A DNA stretch of 28,149 nt from UBA11524 sp964383815 (GTDB lineage Bacteria > Bacillota > Clostridia > Christensenellales > Aristaeellaceae). How positions within the stretch are numbered: position 1 is the stretch's first letter; each line of letters starts with the position of its first letter. The stretch is taken from the NCBI GenBank assembly GCA_964383815.1, contig CAYLIC010000031.1, positions 1-28,149 of the forward strand, in the 5' to 3' direction. The notes beneath the pieces are model-generated. The model did no database searches, had not been told where the DNA came from, and saw only the letters and a program-made list of their open reading frames with translations. Positions 1-7,623 of this stretch are shown piece by piece. The position numbers and the translations under genes were made by a program.

Positions 1-376
1 TTTCTTCCTTGCGGAAGCGGGTGTTCTGCAGCAGCACCACGTCGCCGTCCTTCATGGCGGCAACAGCGGCCTTGGCGTTCTCGCCCACAACATTGTCGTC
101 ATTGGCGAAAACGACTTCCTTGCCCAGGTACTCGCTCAGCCGGGCAGCAACGGGGGCCAGGGAGAACTTCTCTTCCGGGCCGTTCTTCGGCTTGCCCAGG
201 TGGCTGCACAGGATAACCCTGCCGCCATCGGCAATCAGCTTCTTGATGGTGGGCAGCGCCGCCACAATGCGCTTGTCGTTGGTGATCTTGCCGTCCTTCA
301 TGGGCACGTTGAAATCGCAGCGGACAAGAACCTTCTTGCCTGCTACCTGGATGTCGTCAATCGTCTTCTTAGCCAT
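1..376 (-). CDS. pgk: Phosphoglycerate kinase, N-terminal part (runs off window edge)
   Basis: Phosphoglycerate kinase makes ATP and 3-phosphoglycerate from 1,3-bisphosphoglycerate and ADP in cytoplasmic glycolysis. Only the first ~125 residues are present; the gene continues past the left edge. The visible part carries classic PGK N-domain motifs: KVLVRCDFNVP near residue 15, the ILCSHLGKP substrate-binding segment, and a C-terminal LLQNTRFRKEE just before the edge. The start is the ATG at 376, preceded by AAGGAG about nine bases upstream. It lies 67 bp downstream of a CggR-type regulator on the same strand, which suggests glycolytic co-regulation. In Bacillus subtilis gapA sits between cggR and pgk; here it does not. 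The family call is secure; the complete length cannot be judged. Confidence 0.96.
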   Translation of the reverse strand, partial: MAKKTIDDIQVAGKKVLVRCDFNVPMKDGKITNDKRIVAALPTIKKLIADGGRVILCSHLGKPKNGPEEKFSLAPVAARLSEYLGKEVVFANDDNVVGENAKAAVAAMKDGDVVLLQNTRFRKEE

Positions 377-401
377 GATCCAACACTCCTTTGAAAATTC
401 G

Positions 402-419
402 TTTGCATTGTATTGCAAA
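402..419. promoter_or_regulatory. Inverted repeat over a possible pgk -10 box
   Basis: A perfect TTTGCA-N6-TGCAAA inverted repeat lies in the short gap between the CggR-type gene and pgk. On the minus strand its centre holds TACAAT, a plausible -10 box for a pgk-specific promoter, but I see no good -35 at 17 bp. A small GCCTG-GGTT-CAGGC hairpin followed by TTTT lies just upstream. The site could be an operator; the binding protein is unknown and it does not match the known CggR operator. Confidence 0.3.
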
Positions 420-443
420 AGCCTGAACCCAGGCGTGCAATCG

Positions 444-1466
444 TCAGGAAAGGTTGAGCATCTCCCGTGCTGCGCCCTCATCGGTAATCAGCGCCGCATG
501 GGGATACCGGCCCACAATAGCCGCAATGGCCCGGGCCTTGCGCCTGCCAGCCGCCACGGCAATCATCTGGCAGGAGGACGGCAGGTGTTGCAGGTCGACC
601 CCCACACTGGAGGAGGCCAGCAGCACATCGCCCTGCTGGTTGAAGTAGTAGCCCAGTGCCTCTGCCACGGCGCCCTGCTCCTCCAGCCTGCGCAGCTGGG
701 GTACAGGCAGGCCGCGATCCTTGGCGCACTCGTCCGCGCGACCTATGCCGTGGAGAATCACATCCGCCCGCTGAAGCCGCTCCATGGCCTCCCGCACCTC
801 GGGGAGCTTGAGCATTTCCTGCATGGCGGCAGGCTCCAGGTTGTCCGGCAGGTGAATGAGCCGGTGGTGTCCGCCAAGGCCCTGGGCAATCTGTGCCGCC
901 AGGGTGTTTGCCTGGTAGGCCACCTGCCTGCCCAGGCCGCCCCGGGCAGGGACGACCATCACGTTCAGCGGCGTGGCGGACTGCATGTATTGGGCGGTGA
1001 CTGCCATGGTGCTGCCGCCGGTAACAGCCAGGGTGCTGCCGTTTTGCAGCGTGGCCCGCACGCGGCCTGCTGCCATGCGCCCCACATCCTGCAAAACCTG
1101 CATGTCCGCATCCGCATCCCCGGGTGCCACATGCACCTTGCCAATGCCATAGCGCCTGGCCAGCGCAGCTTCCATCTCCGCCAGGCCCAGCGCGGTGTGG
1201 GTGTAGGCCTGCACCTGGGGCAGCAGCGCCTTGCCCTTTTCCGTCAGCATCATGCCGGAAGCGTTCAGACCGATGAGGCCTTCCTGCTTCAGGGCTGCCG
1301 CATCGCTGCGGACCTCCCGTTCCGGCAGCTGCAGGTGTGCCGCCAGCTGCCTGCGGCCCACGGGCGCCAGGGCGGCAATGCGCTCCATCACCCGGGCCCG
1401 GCGGTCAAATTTCTCCGCCAGGTCAGGCGCAAGCTGATGCATCAACCGCACAAATTCGTTTTCCAT
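444..1466 (-). CDS. cggR: SorC/CggR-family transcriptional regulator
   Basis: A 340-residue sugar-phosphate-responsive repressor of the SorC family, most like CggR, which in Bacillus controls the central glycolytic operon and is relieved by fructose-1,6-bisphosphate. The N-terminal ~90 residues form a winged-helix region (APVGRRQLAAHL, then LKQEGLIGLNASGMMLTEKG). The remainder is the sugar-binding domain, with TGGSTM, the DVILHGIGRADE motif and TDEGAA near the C-terminus. The ATG at 1466 is chosen because GGAGGG precedes it by six bases and it gives the usual CggR length; an ATG at 1496 is less well supported. It is followed after 67 bp by pgk. The name cggR rests on family resemblance plus context. 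Confidence 0.85.
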   Translation of the reverse strand: MENEFVRLMHQLAPDLAEKFDRRARVMERIAALAPVGRRQLAAHLQLPEREVRSDAAALKQEGLIGLNASGMMLTEKGKALLPQVQAYTHTALGLAEMEAALARRYGIGKVHVAPGDADADMQVLQDVGRMAAGRVRATLQNGSTLAVTGGSTMAVTAQYMQSATPLNVMVVPARGGLGRQVAYQANTLAAQIAQGLGGHHRLIHLPDNLEPAAMQEMLKLPEVREAMERLQRADVILHGIGRADECAKDRGLPVPQLRRLEEQGAVAEALGYYFNQQGDVLLASSSVGVDLQHLPSSCQMIAVAAGRRKARAIAAIVGRYPHAALITDEGAAREMLNLS

Positions 1467-1479
1467 GGCGTTCCCTCCG

Positions 1480-1494
1480 GGCAATATCCGTCCC
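1480..1494 (-). promoter_or_regulatory. Candidate CggR operator half-site
   Basis: On the minus strand this reads GGGAC-N6-TGCC. The published Bacillus CggR operator is a tandem of CGGGAC-N6-TGTC units, so this is one unit with one mismatch. It lies between the -10 box and the ribosome binding site of the cggR-like gene, as expected for an autoregulatory roadblock. A second unit at the expected N4 spacing is poor. Confidence 0.35.
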
Positions 1495-1498
1495 AATT

Positions 1499-1527
1499 AT
1501 CATACCACGAACCCCTATGAAATACAA
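1499..1527 (-). promoter_or_regulatory. Sigma-A-type promoter of the cggR-pgk unit
   Basis: On the minus strand TTGTAT (1527-1522) is separated by 17 bp from TATGAT (1504-1499). This puts transcription start near 1492, about 25 bases upstream of the chosen cggR start codon. Confidence 0.55.
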
Positions 1528-1603
1528 GGGTTTTGACAAAGTTTTAACGCACCGGGCAACGCTGGCCTTTCAGCCGCATACCCTATGCCAGGAGGTGTGT
1601 CCC

Positions 1604-1861
1604 ATGGTGATGGTCTATCCGCGGCTTATCCTGCTGATGGCAGCGGCAGGCGGGCTGGTGCTGTGGTTCTCCCTGGGGTTCGACCCCAGGCGCCTGAGGG
1701 GACGGGCGCTGCACTGCTGCGTGCTGGGCCTGGGCGCATTGCTGGTGTGGAATGCGCTGCCCCTTTTCCGCCTGCCGGTCAATCCTCTGTCCGCGCTCAC
1801 CGCCGGCGCCCTGGGCCTGCCGGGCCTGGGGCTGCTGGCTGTGCTGGTATACCTGCCTTAG
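1604..1861 (+). CDS. BofA-family small membrane protein (pro-sigma-K processing inhibitor-like)
   Basis: An 85-residue, almost wholly hydrophobic protein with AGGAGG eight bases before its ATG. The N-terminal helix (about residues 5-24) is followed by a short basic loop (DPRRLRGR) and two further hydrophobic segments. The C-terminal half, with WNALPLFRLPVNPLSALTAG then GLPGLGLLAVL, matches the BofA pattern (conserved N, PxNPLTAL, G-LG-PG). In sporulating Bacillota, BofA acts in the outer forespore membrane to hold the SpoIVFB protease inactive. The gene is alone on the plus strand between two minus-strand units, and its TAG shares bases with the TAA of thiI, so the two genes converge tail to tail. 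No convincing promoter was found. BofA family membership is likely; a sporulation role is inferred from the family. Confidence 0.75.
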   Translation: MVMVYPRLILLMAAAGGLVLWFSLGFDPRRLRGRALHCCVLGLGALLVWNALPLFRLPVNPLSALTAGALGLPGLGLLAVLVYLP

Positions 1862-3003
1862 CAATGGTGAATCTCAATGCCCGCCACGGCCTCCTCAATC
1901 AGCGCCTCGGCGTCCAGCTTGCTCTCTCCCTCAAGAATTTTCTCCATCTTGGGGTTGGTGGCCGGGTGCTTGGGGGTGAACACCGTGCAGCAGTCCTCAT
2001 AGGGCAGGGAGGATGTTTCCATGGTGCCAATTTTCTGGGCAATGTCGATGATTTCCGCCTTGTCAAAGCCAATCACCGGGCGGAACACAGGCATGTCCAC
2101 CACGCTGTCCGTGGTGCCCAGGGCCGCCATGGTCTGGCTGGCAACCTGCCCAATGCTCTCGCCGGTAATCAGCGCGCTGGCGTGCTCCTGCCGGGCCACC
2201 CGCTCCGCAATGCGCATCATGAACCGCCGCATGATGAGGGTGGTGTACTCCTCCGGACACTTTTCATGGATTTCCATCTGAATCCTGGTGAAGGGCACCA
2301 CATGCACCCGAATGCCGCAGCAGCTTTCGGACAGAATGCGGGCCAGATCCAGCACCTTTTCCAGAGCCCGGTCGCTGGTATAAGGGTAGGAATGGAAGTG
2401 CACTGCGCTGATCTGCACACCTCGCTTGGCAATCATCCACCCTGCCACAGGGCTGTCGATACCGCCTGATAGCAGCAGCGTGGCGCGGCCGTTGGTGCCC
2501 ACGGGCATGCCGCCCACGGCAGGCACCACCCGAACGTACAGGTACGCCAGGTCGCGGATTTCCACGTTCAGCACATGCTCCGGGTGCTTCACGTCCACCT
2601 TCAGGTTGGGATTATTGTGCAGGATGCGCCCGCCAATCTGGCCGTTAATCTGGGGCGAATCCATGAAATACCGCTTGTCGCTACGCCGGGCGGATACCTT
2701 GAAGGTGCCGCACAGGTCAGAAGTCATTTCAATCGCCTTCTGGCAAATGGCTTCAAAGTCGTCCTTGGGCATTTCCACCGCAGGACACACGCTGTGCACG
2801 CCGAAAACCTTTGTCACCCGGCGGATGCACTCCTCCTGGTCGCTAAAGTCAGAAACGAAAATGCGCCCGTCATGCACCCATACCTGCCCACCCAGATCCT
2901 TCACTGCATGCTTGACCTTTTTCACCAGCTCCCGGATGAAATACGGGCGGTTCAGGCCTTTGAGGAAAATCTCACCGTAGCGTACCAGCAGCAGCTCCCG
3001 CAT
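1858..3003 (-). CDS. thiI: tRNA 4-thiouridine synthase ThiI
   Basis: ThiI adenylates U8 of tRNA and transfers sulfur to make 4-thiouridine; in many bacteria it also supplies sulfur for the thiamine thiazole ring. The 381-residue protein begins with the typical MRELLLVRYGEIFLKG segment, continues with a THUMP region (about residues 60-165) and then a PP-loop ATPase domain with LLLSGGIDSPVAG. It ends without a C-terminal rhodanese domain, as in the ~400-residue Bacillus form and unlike the longer enterobacterial form. The ATG at 3003 has AGGAGA seven bases upstream; an ATG at 3021 overlaps the preceding stop as ATGA but lacks its own ribosome site. It lies directly after a cysteine desulfurase, the usual sulfur donor pair. 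Confidence 0.95.
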   Translation of the reverse strand: MRELLLVRYGEIFLKGLNRPYFIRELVKKVKHAVKDLGGQVWVHDGRIFVSDFSDQEECIRRVTKVFGVHSVCPAVEMPKDDFEAICQKAIEMTSDLCGTFKVSARRSDKRYFMDSPQINGQIGGRILHNNPNLKVDVKHPEHVLNVEIRDLAYLYVRVVPAVGGMPVGTNGRATLLLSGGIDSPVAGWMIAKRGVQISAVHFHSYPYTSDRALEKVLDLARILSESCCGIRVHVVPFTRIQMEIHEKCPEEYTTLIMRRFMMRIAERVARQEHASALITGESIGQVASQTMAALGTTDSVVDMPVFRPVIGFDKAEIIDIAQKIGTMETSSLPYEDCCTVFTPKHPATNPKMEKILEGESKLDAEALIEEAVAGIEIHHC

Positions 3004-3017
3004 GGTCATCTCTCCTA

Positions 3018-4169
3018 TCATCGTCTTACATACTTGCGCAGCATGTCGTAATGCTTTTTCACGCAGCCCACGGCGTAGTCAATTTCCTCCGCCGTGTTAT
3101 CCGGGCAGAAGCTGAACCGCAGGGCGCAGTCTGCCATTTGGCTGGACAGGCCCATGGCTGTCAGCACGCCGGAAACCTTCTGCTTCCTGCTGGCGCAGGC
3201 CGAGCCGGCGGACACATACACCCCGTCCCCTTCCAGGGCAAAGAGCATGGTCTGGCTGCGGACGGGCGGCAGGCTCACATTCAAGATATGAGGCGCACAG
3301 GCCGCGTCCTCCATGTCCGGGCCGTTGAGCACAGCCTCGGGGATGGTTTCCTTCAGCCTCTGCCACATGCGGCGCTTCAGCTGCATCATCTGCTCCGGGC
3401 CAGCCGCCGGGTAGGTACGGACAGCCTCCCCCAGGCCCACAATGCCGGGCACGTTTTCCGTGCCGGAGCGGTAGCCGTCCTCCTGTCCGCCGCCGTATAC
3501 AACGGGCGAAAGCCGGTGCTCCTTGCGGACAATCAGCCCGCCCACACCCTTGCAGGCGTGCAGCTTGTGTCCGCTGAAGGCATAGCTCTGTATGCCCAGG
3601 CGGCTGAAATTCATGGGAACCCGCAGGAATCCCTGCACGCCATCCACATGAATGGCTGCCTGGGGGCAGTGGGCGTTGCGCAGGCGCACAACCTCCTCAA
3701 TGGGCTGCACTGCGCCCGTTTCGTTGTTCACCTGCATCACGCAGATCAGGTGAACGGTTTCATCCAGCAGGCTTTCCAGTTGTGCCATGTCCAGCACACC
3801 GTGCCGATCCACCCGCAGAAGCTCCACCTGATGACCCATGCGGCGAATCTCCTCCTGGCAGGCCAGCACCGCCGGGTGCTCCACGGAGAGCATCAGCACC
3901 CTGCCGGGCTTCTTCATCCGGCGCAGGTGACCGAAAATGGCCAGGTTGTCCGCCTCGGTGCCGCCGGAGGTGAAGATGAGCCTGTGTCCCGCCGCGCCCG
4001 CTGCCTCCAGGCAGGCCGTGCGGGCCGCGGACACCAGCTTTTCCACCACCATGGCGGGCCTGTACAGGGCGGAGGGATTGTGCCAGCTTTCCGTCATTGC
4101 CGCAGACATAGCAGTCACCACCGCGTCGCTGGGACGGGTGGTGGCGCTGTTATCAAGATAAACTTCCAT
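3018..4169 (-). CDS. Cysteine desulfurase (IscS/NifS class), ThiI partner
   Basis: A 383-residue PLP enzyme that converts cysteine to alanine and an enzyme-bound persulfide. Visible hallmarks are the N-terminal YLDNSATTRP, SGGTEADNLAIFG, the DGVQGFLRVP region, the PLP lysine in SGHKLHACKGVGGL, and the catalytic cysteine loop GSACASRKQKVSGVL near residue 325. Full family length. It is followed by thiI, with the stop overlapping an upstream thiI-frame ATG, and this pairing (NifZ-ThiI in Bacillus) points to sulfur delivery for tRNA thiolation rather than general Fe-S assembly, although a dual role cannot be excluded. CAGGAG precedes the start. Confidence 0.94.
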   Translation of the reverse strand: MEVYLDNSATTRPSDAVVTAMSAAMTESWHNPSALYRPAMVVEKLVSAARTACLEAAGAAGHRLIFTSGGTEADNLAIFGHLRRMKKPGRVLMLSVEHPAVLACQEEIRRMGHQVELLRVDRHGVLDMAQLESLLDETVHLICVMQVNNETGAVQPIEEVVRLRNAHCPQAAIHVDGVQGFLRVPMNFSRLGIQSYAFSGHKLHACKGVGGLIVRKEHRLSPVVYGGGQEDGYRSGTENVPGIVGLGEAVRTYPAAGPEQMMQLKRRMWQRLKETIPEAVLNGPDMEDAACAPHILNVSLPPVRSQTMLFALEGDGVYVSAGSACASRKQKVSGVLTAMGLSSQMADCALRFSFCPDNTAEEIDYAVGCVKKHYDMLRKYVRR

Positions 4170-4172
4170 GCG

Positions 4173-4703
4173 TTACTCCTGCATCGCACCATGGGGCAGA
4201 TAGAACTTGATGAAGGCAACCATCTCCGCACTGGGCTCAAACACGATGAGCCGCTTGGTGCTTTCCTTCTGAATGTAGAAGTAATACAGCTCCGCGCCCC
4301 TGTTGAGGAACCAGTTGCTGTGCTTTGCATCCTTCATGGACACATACCGCTGGAAGGCTTTGCCATTCACCGGGCCAAAGGCCTCCACCCGGTTCACCGC
4401 CAGGCTGCCCAGGCTCTTGCGCTGCTTGTTGTTGAACACCATGGCAAAGTCCAGCGTGCCGTTGGTGAAGGTGTACTCATACTCCGTGCGCAGCCTGTCC
4501 CGGAAAAGGAAGAGAAGCACCGCGCCGCCCAGGCACAGGAGCGTCAGCACCAGGGTAAACACGTCGAACTGCACAAACACCATCTGCAGCATCATAAAGC
4601 CGAAGATGGCCAGGAACACCATCACCGCCAGGGACAGCAGGTACATGGCCTCGTTCAGTCCCCGCTGCTTTTTGACCACCACTTCTTCCATAAAACGATC
4701 CAT
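4173..4703 (-). CDS. DUF6106-like membrane protein
   Basis: A 176-residue protein of unknown function. It starts MDRFMEEVVVKKQRGLNEA, then has two closely spaced transmembrane helices (about residues 22-43 and 48-70), and then a soluble, probably cytoplasmic, beta-rich domain with YEYTFTNGTLDFAMVFN, KSLGSLAVNRVEAFGP and a C-terminal LIVFEPSAEMVAFIKFYLP. The pattern resembles the DUF6106 family seen in clostridial genomes; I call this from memory of the N-terminal motif. The ATG at 4703 has GGAGGA eight bases upstream; an ATG at 4721 is less well placed. It sits between a divergent-PAP2 gene and the cysteine desulfurase with very short gaps, so it is probably co-transcribed. Confidence 0.7.
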   Translation of the reverse strand: MDRFMEEVVVKKQRGLNEAMYLLSLAVMVFLAIFGFMMLQMVFVQFDVFTLVLTLLCLGGAVLLFLFRDRLRTEYEYTFTNGTLDFAMVFNNKQRKSLGSLAVNRVEAFGPVNGKAFQRYVSMKDAKHSNWFLNRGAELYYFYIQKESTKRLIVFEPSAEMVAFIKFYLPHGAMQE

Positions 4704-4727
4704 TTTTATCTTCCTCCGCATTAAATA

Positions 4728-5180
4728 TTACAGCAGGATAAACGCACCCGCCGTGAGAAACCCAATGATTGCGCCGCCCAGCACCTCCAGCGGCTTGTGG
4801 CCCACCAGCTCCTTCAGGTCGTCATCGGCAATGGGCTTGCCATCGATGAACACCTGCCGGAGAATCTCGTTGATAACCTGGGCCTGTATGCCCGTTTCCC
4901 GGCGCACGCCAGTGGCATCGTACATGACCACGAAGGCAAACACCGTGCACATGGCAAACTCCACCGTGTCAAAGCCGTTCAGCGCCCCAGCCATGATTGC
5001 CAGCGCCACCACAAACGCCGTGTGGGAGGACGGCATGCCGCCGGAGCCGAAGAACCGGCGCCAGTCCAGCCGCTTTTCCACCAGCCAATAGGTGGGTATC
5101 TTCATGGCCTGGGCCACAAACCACGCCGTCAGCGCACAAATCAGCGCCTCGTTGTGGAATATTTCCAGCAGGTTGTGCAT
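4728..5180 (-). CDS. Divergent PAP2 family (DUF212) membrane protein
   Basis: A 150-residue integral membrane protein of the divergent PAP2/acid phosphatase-like family (PF02681). Typical family features are FFGSGGMPSSHTAFVVALA (about residues 46-64, with the SGGMPSSH signature), the VMYDATGVRRETG segment, LKELVGHKPLEVLGGAIIG, and a hydrophobic C-terminus. The ATG at 5180 is preferred over an upstream GTG (5186) because AGGAGG lies at proper distance only from the ATG. The substrate is unknown for the family; phosphatase activity is presumed from the PAP2 relation. It appears to be the first gene of the unit leading to thiI. Confidence 0.88.
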   Translation of the reverse strand: MHNLLEIFHNEALICALTAWFVAQAMKIPTYWLVEKRLDWRRFFGSGGMPSSHTAFVVALAIMAGALNGFDTVEFAMCTVFAFVVMYDATGVRRETGIQAQVINEILRQVFIDGKPIADDDLKELVGHKPLEVLGGAIIGFLTAGAFILL

Positions 5181-5199
5181 TCGCACCCTCCTCTTCCCT

Positions 5200-5229
5200 A
5201 TTGTACCTGCTTGCCCGGCATTCGCGCAA
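5200..5229 (-). promoter_or_regulatory. Possible promoter for the DUF212-to-thiI unit
   Basis: In the 82 bp gap after ispA, the minus strand holds TTGCGC (5229-5224), 18 bp, then TACAAT (5205-5200). The -10 is good and the -35 weak. I see no clear terminator for ispA here, so read-through is also possible. Confidence 0.42.
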
Positions 5230-5262
5230 GTGGGCAGGCAAAAATTAACGAATTGGCAACAT

Positions 5263-6138
5263 TCACTTCACCCTGCCCAGGGTGGATGTGGCAAGTGCCT
5301 GCAGCAGTGCAGCCTTTTCTCCAAAGGAGCTGATACTCTCAACCGCTCTGGCAATATGCTCCGCCGCGTCCCTGCGGGTGTTTTCCACGCCCCGCACCGC
5401 AGGCCAGGTCAGCTTTCCCAGGGCAGCATCCATGCCGGTGTTCTTGCCCAGCAGCGCCGCATCGCCCTCCAAATCCAGCAGGTCGTCCACCATCTGAAAG
5501 GCCATACCCAGGTGATAGCCATAGGACGTACCCTGCTGCACAGCGACATCATCCGCGCCAGCTAGGATCAGCCCGGCCTCCATGGGCGCGGTGAGCAGGT
5601 CCGCCGTTTTGTGGGCGTGGATGTACCCAACCTTTTCCATGGTGGGCGTGGTGCCTTCCTCCGTTACGTCAATGGTCTGGCCTGCCACCATGCCTGTCAC
5701 CCCGGCACGGGTGGCAATGGCACAGGCTGCACGGGTTCCACGCATGTCGCCCATGGCGCAGGCCGCCCGGAGCATCACCTCCATGGCGGCGCTCAGCAGG
5801 CCGTCACCTGCCAGGATGGCCACATCCTCCCCAAAGGCCTTGTGGCTGGTGGGCTTGCCACGGCGCAGGTCATCGTTGTCCATGGCAGGCAGATCATCAT
5901 GAATCAGGCTGTAGGTATGGATCATCTCCAGTGCGCAGGCAAAGGGCAGCGCAGCTTGCACATCGCCGCCAGCCATGTCGCAGGCTGCCAGCAGCAGCAC
6001 CGGGCGCAGGCGCTTGCCGCCCGCCTCCAGGGAGTACACCATGGCCTCCTCCAGCTTTTGGGGGATGCTCCCCAGGCTGCAGAGCGTGGGCACAAGGCTT
6101 TCCTCCACCATGGCATGATAGTCCGCATAGGTTCTCAT
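5263..6138 (-). CDS. ispA: Polyprenyl (farnesyl/geranyl) diphosphate synthase
   Basis: A short-chain trans-prenyl diphosphate synthase of 291 residues that condenses isopentenyl diphosphate with allylic diphosphates to feed isoprenoid synthesis. It has LEAGGKRLRPVLLLA, the first Asp-rich motif DDLPAMDNDDLRRGKPT with the DDx4D spacing typical of bacterial FPP synthases, and the second Asp-rich motif MVDDLLD, followed by GKNTGMDAALGKLTW. Start and stop of the upstream xseB overlap as ATGA (6135-6138) and GAGGA lies within the end of xseB, so translation is coupled. The order xseA-xseB-ispA is conserved in Bacillota; the dxs gene that follows in Bacillus is not here. Confidence 0.94.
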   Translation of the reverse strand: MRTYADYHAMVEESLVPTLCSLGSIPQKLEEAMVYSLEAGGKRLRPVLLLAACDMAGGDVQAALPFACALEMIHTYSLIHDDLPAMDNDDLRRGKPTSHKAFGEDVAILAGDGLLSAAMEVMLRAACAMGDMRGTRAACAIATRAGVTGMVAGQTIDVTEEGTTPTMEKVGYIHAHKTADLLTAPMEAGLILAGADDVAVQQGTSYGYHLGMAFQMVDDLLDLEGDAALLGKNTGMDAALGKLTWPAVRGVENTRRDAAEHIARAVESISSFGEKAALLQALATSTLGRVK

Positions 6139-6371
6139 TCCGCATCCTCCATGGACACCTCTTCATCCGTGCCGTCGGCCTTCTGGCGGATGACTGTCAG
6201 CCGCTGGGTCGCCTGCTGTAATTCCTTTTCCATGGCGGTGAGCATAGCAACGCCTTCCTCGTATCGCTTCATGGATTCCTCCAGGGGCAGCGCGCCACCC
6301 TCCATTTGTGCAATCAGTGCCTCCACGCTTGCCAGCTGCTGCTCAAAGGTCAGCTTCTTCTTGGTTGCCAT
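6135..6371 (-). CDS. xseB: Exodeoxyribonuclease VII small subunit
   Basis: A 78-residue, mostly helical protein that binds the large subunit in the ExoVII complex, which degrades single-stranded DNA in both directions. The sequence LTFEQQLASVEALIAQMEGG followed by LPLEESMKRYEEGVAML is the standard XseB signature. The start is the ATG at 6371, with AAGGAGGAG seven to eight bases upstream; it overlaps the end of xseA by 29 bp. The acidic tail ends in an ATGA overlap with ispA. Confidence 0.95.
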   Translation of the reverse strand: MATKKKLTFEQQLASVEALIAQMEGGALPLEESMKRYEEGVAMLTAMEKELQQATQRLTVIRQKADGTDEEVSMEDAE

Positions 6372-7623
6372 GGTTCTCCTCCTTCCGAACAGCCACCGTT
6401 CCATCCCGGAACCGCAGCATCATGTGCTGGGGTGCAGAGGCGGCATCCGCCACCACCCGGTCGCCATCCAGCACCAGGGCATAGCCGCGCTCCAGCACGC
6501 TGGCGGGGTTCAGTGCCTCCAGCCTTGCCCGGCACTGGGCTACCCGCTGCCCGTGGCGCCGCAGGTGCTCCTCCGCTGCATGCTCCAGGCGCATGTGCAG
6601 CATTGCCAGCCTTGGCGGATGTGCCGCCAGCCGGTCGTCCATGCAGCGGTCCAGCCGCAGGCGCACCTGCTGCAGCTCACCGCGCAGCTGCACAATGTGC
6701 CTGTCGGGCCGCAGGCCTTCCATGCGGCGCTGGCACAGGGCCAGCCGGGCCTGTGCCTCCCGCAGGCAGGCCGTTACCGCCTGGCCCAGGTGACGGCGGA
6801 GCATCCGCAGGCCATCCACCAGTTCGCTTACATCCGGCACGGCTAATTCCGCCGCCTGGCTGGGGGTGGACGCCCGCACATCCGCCGCAAAATCCGCAAT
6901 GGTAAAGTCCGTTTCGTGGCCCACGGCGGAAATGACCGGTATGGGGCTTTCCGCAATGGCACGGGCAACGATTTCCTCGTTAAAGGCCCACAAATCTTCC
7001 ATGGAGCCGCCGCCCCGCCCGGTGATGATGACCTCCACCCCAGGCAGCTTTCCCGCCTTACGGATAGCAGCAGCAATGCTTTCCGCCGCGCCCTCGCCCT
7101 GCACCTGCACAGGCAGCAGCACCAGGGGCACACCTGCATCCCGCCTGGCGGACACATTGCGAATATCGTGGAGCACCGCGCCCGTGGGCGATGTAACAAT
7201 GGCAATCTTCCCGGGCCGCAGCGGCAGAGGGCGTTTGCGCCCGGCATCGAACAGGCCTTCCGCCGCCAGCCTGGCCTTCAGGGCTTCAAACTGCTGGTAC
7301 AGGGTGCCCAGGCCATCAGGCCGCATGTTCTCGGCATAGAACTGATAGGAGCCGCCCTCCGCCCACAGGCTGACACTGCCAGACAGCACCACCTGCATGC
7401 CATCCATGGGCCGCATGGACATGCGCATGGCGTTCTGGCGAAACATCACGCAGTTGATGCGGCTATGCTCGTCCTTCAGGGTAAAGTACCAGTGTCCGGT
7501 GCTGTGGCGCTTGAAATTGCTAATCTCTCCCCTGATGCGCAGGGAGCGCAGCATGGGGTCAGCCGCCAGGGTACGGCGGACATACTCGTTCAGGTCGCTG
7601 ACCTGCAAAATCCATTCACTCAT
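6343..7623 (-). CDS. xseA: Exodeoxyribonuclease VII large subunit
   Basis: The 426-residue catalytic subunit of ExoVII. An N-terminal OB-fold (RIRGEISNFKRHSTGHWYFT, about residues 26-45) is followed by the catalytic domain with IAIVTSPTGAVLHDI, ITGRGGGSMEDLWAFN and ISAVGHETDFTIADFAADVR; the rest is a long coiled-coil-rich region rich in Arg, Leu and His. The ATG at 7623 overlaps the folD stop (ATGA at 7620-7623) and lacks a strong ribosome site, so translation probably depends on coupling to folD. Usual family length. Confidence 0.95.
   Translation of the reverse strand: MSEWILQVSDLNEYVRRTLAADPMLRSLRIRGEISNFKRHSTGHWYFTLKDEHSRINCVMFRQNAMRMSMRPMDGMQVVLSGSVSLWAEGGSYQFYAENMRPDGLGTLYQQFEALKARLAAEGLFDAGRKRPLPLRPGKIAIVTSPTGAVLHDIRNVSARRDAGVPLVLLPVQVQGEGAAESIAAAIRKAGKLPGVEVIITGRGGGSMEDLWAFNEEIVARAIAESPIPVISAVGHETDFTIADFAADVRASTPSQAAELAVPDVSELVDGLRMLRRHLGQAVTACLREAQARLALCQRRMEGLRPDRHIVQLRGELQQVRLRLDRCMDDRLAAHPPRLAMLHMRLEHAAEEHLRRHGQRVAQCRARLEALNPASVLERGYALVLDGDRVVADAASAPQHMMLRFRDGTVAVRKEENHGNQEEADL

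Noticed and set aside
1533..1538. TTGACA as a plus-strand promoter for the BofA-like gene
   Set aside because: The -10 position at 17 bp reads GCAACG; no acceptable -10 is found at 16-18 bp.
1577..1584. CATACCCT as a sporulation sigma-E type -10 box for the BofA-like gene
   Set aside because: Transcription would start at the ribosome binding site (1590), and no matching -35 is present.
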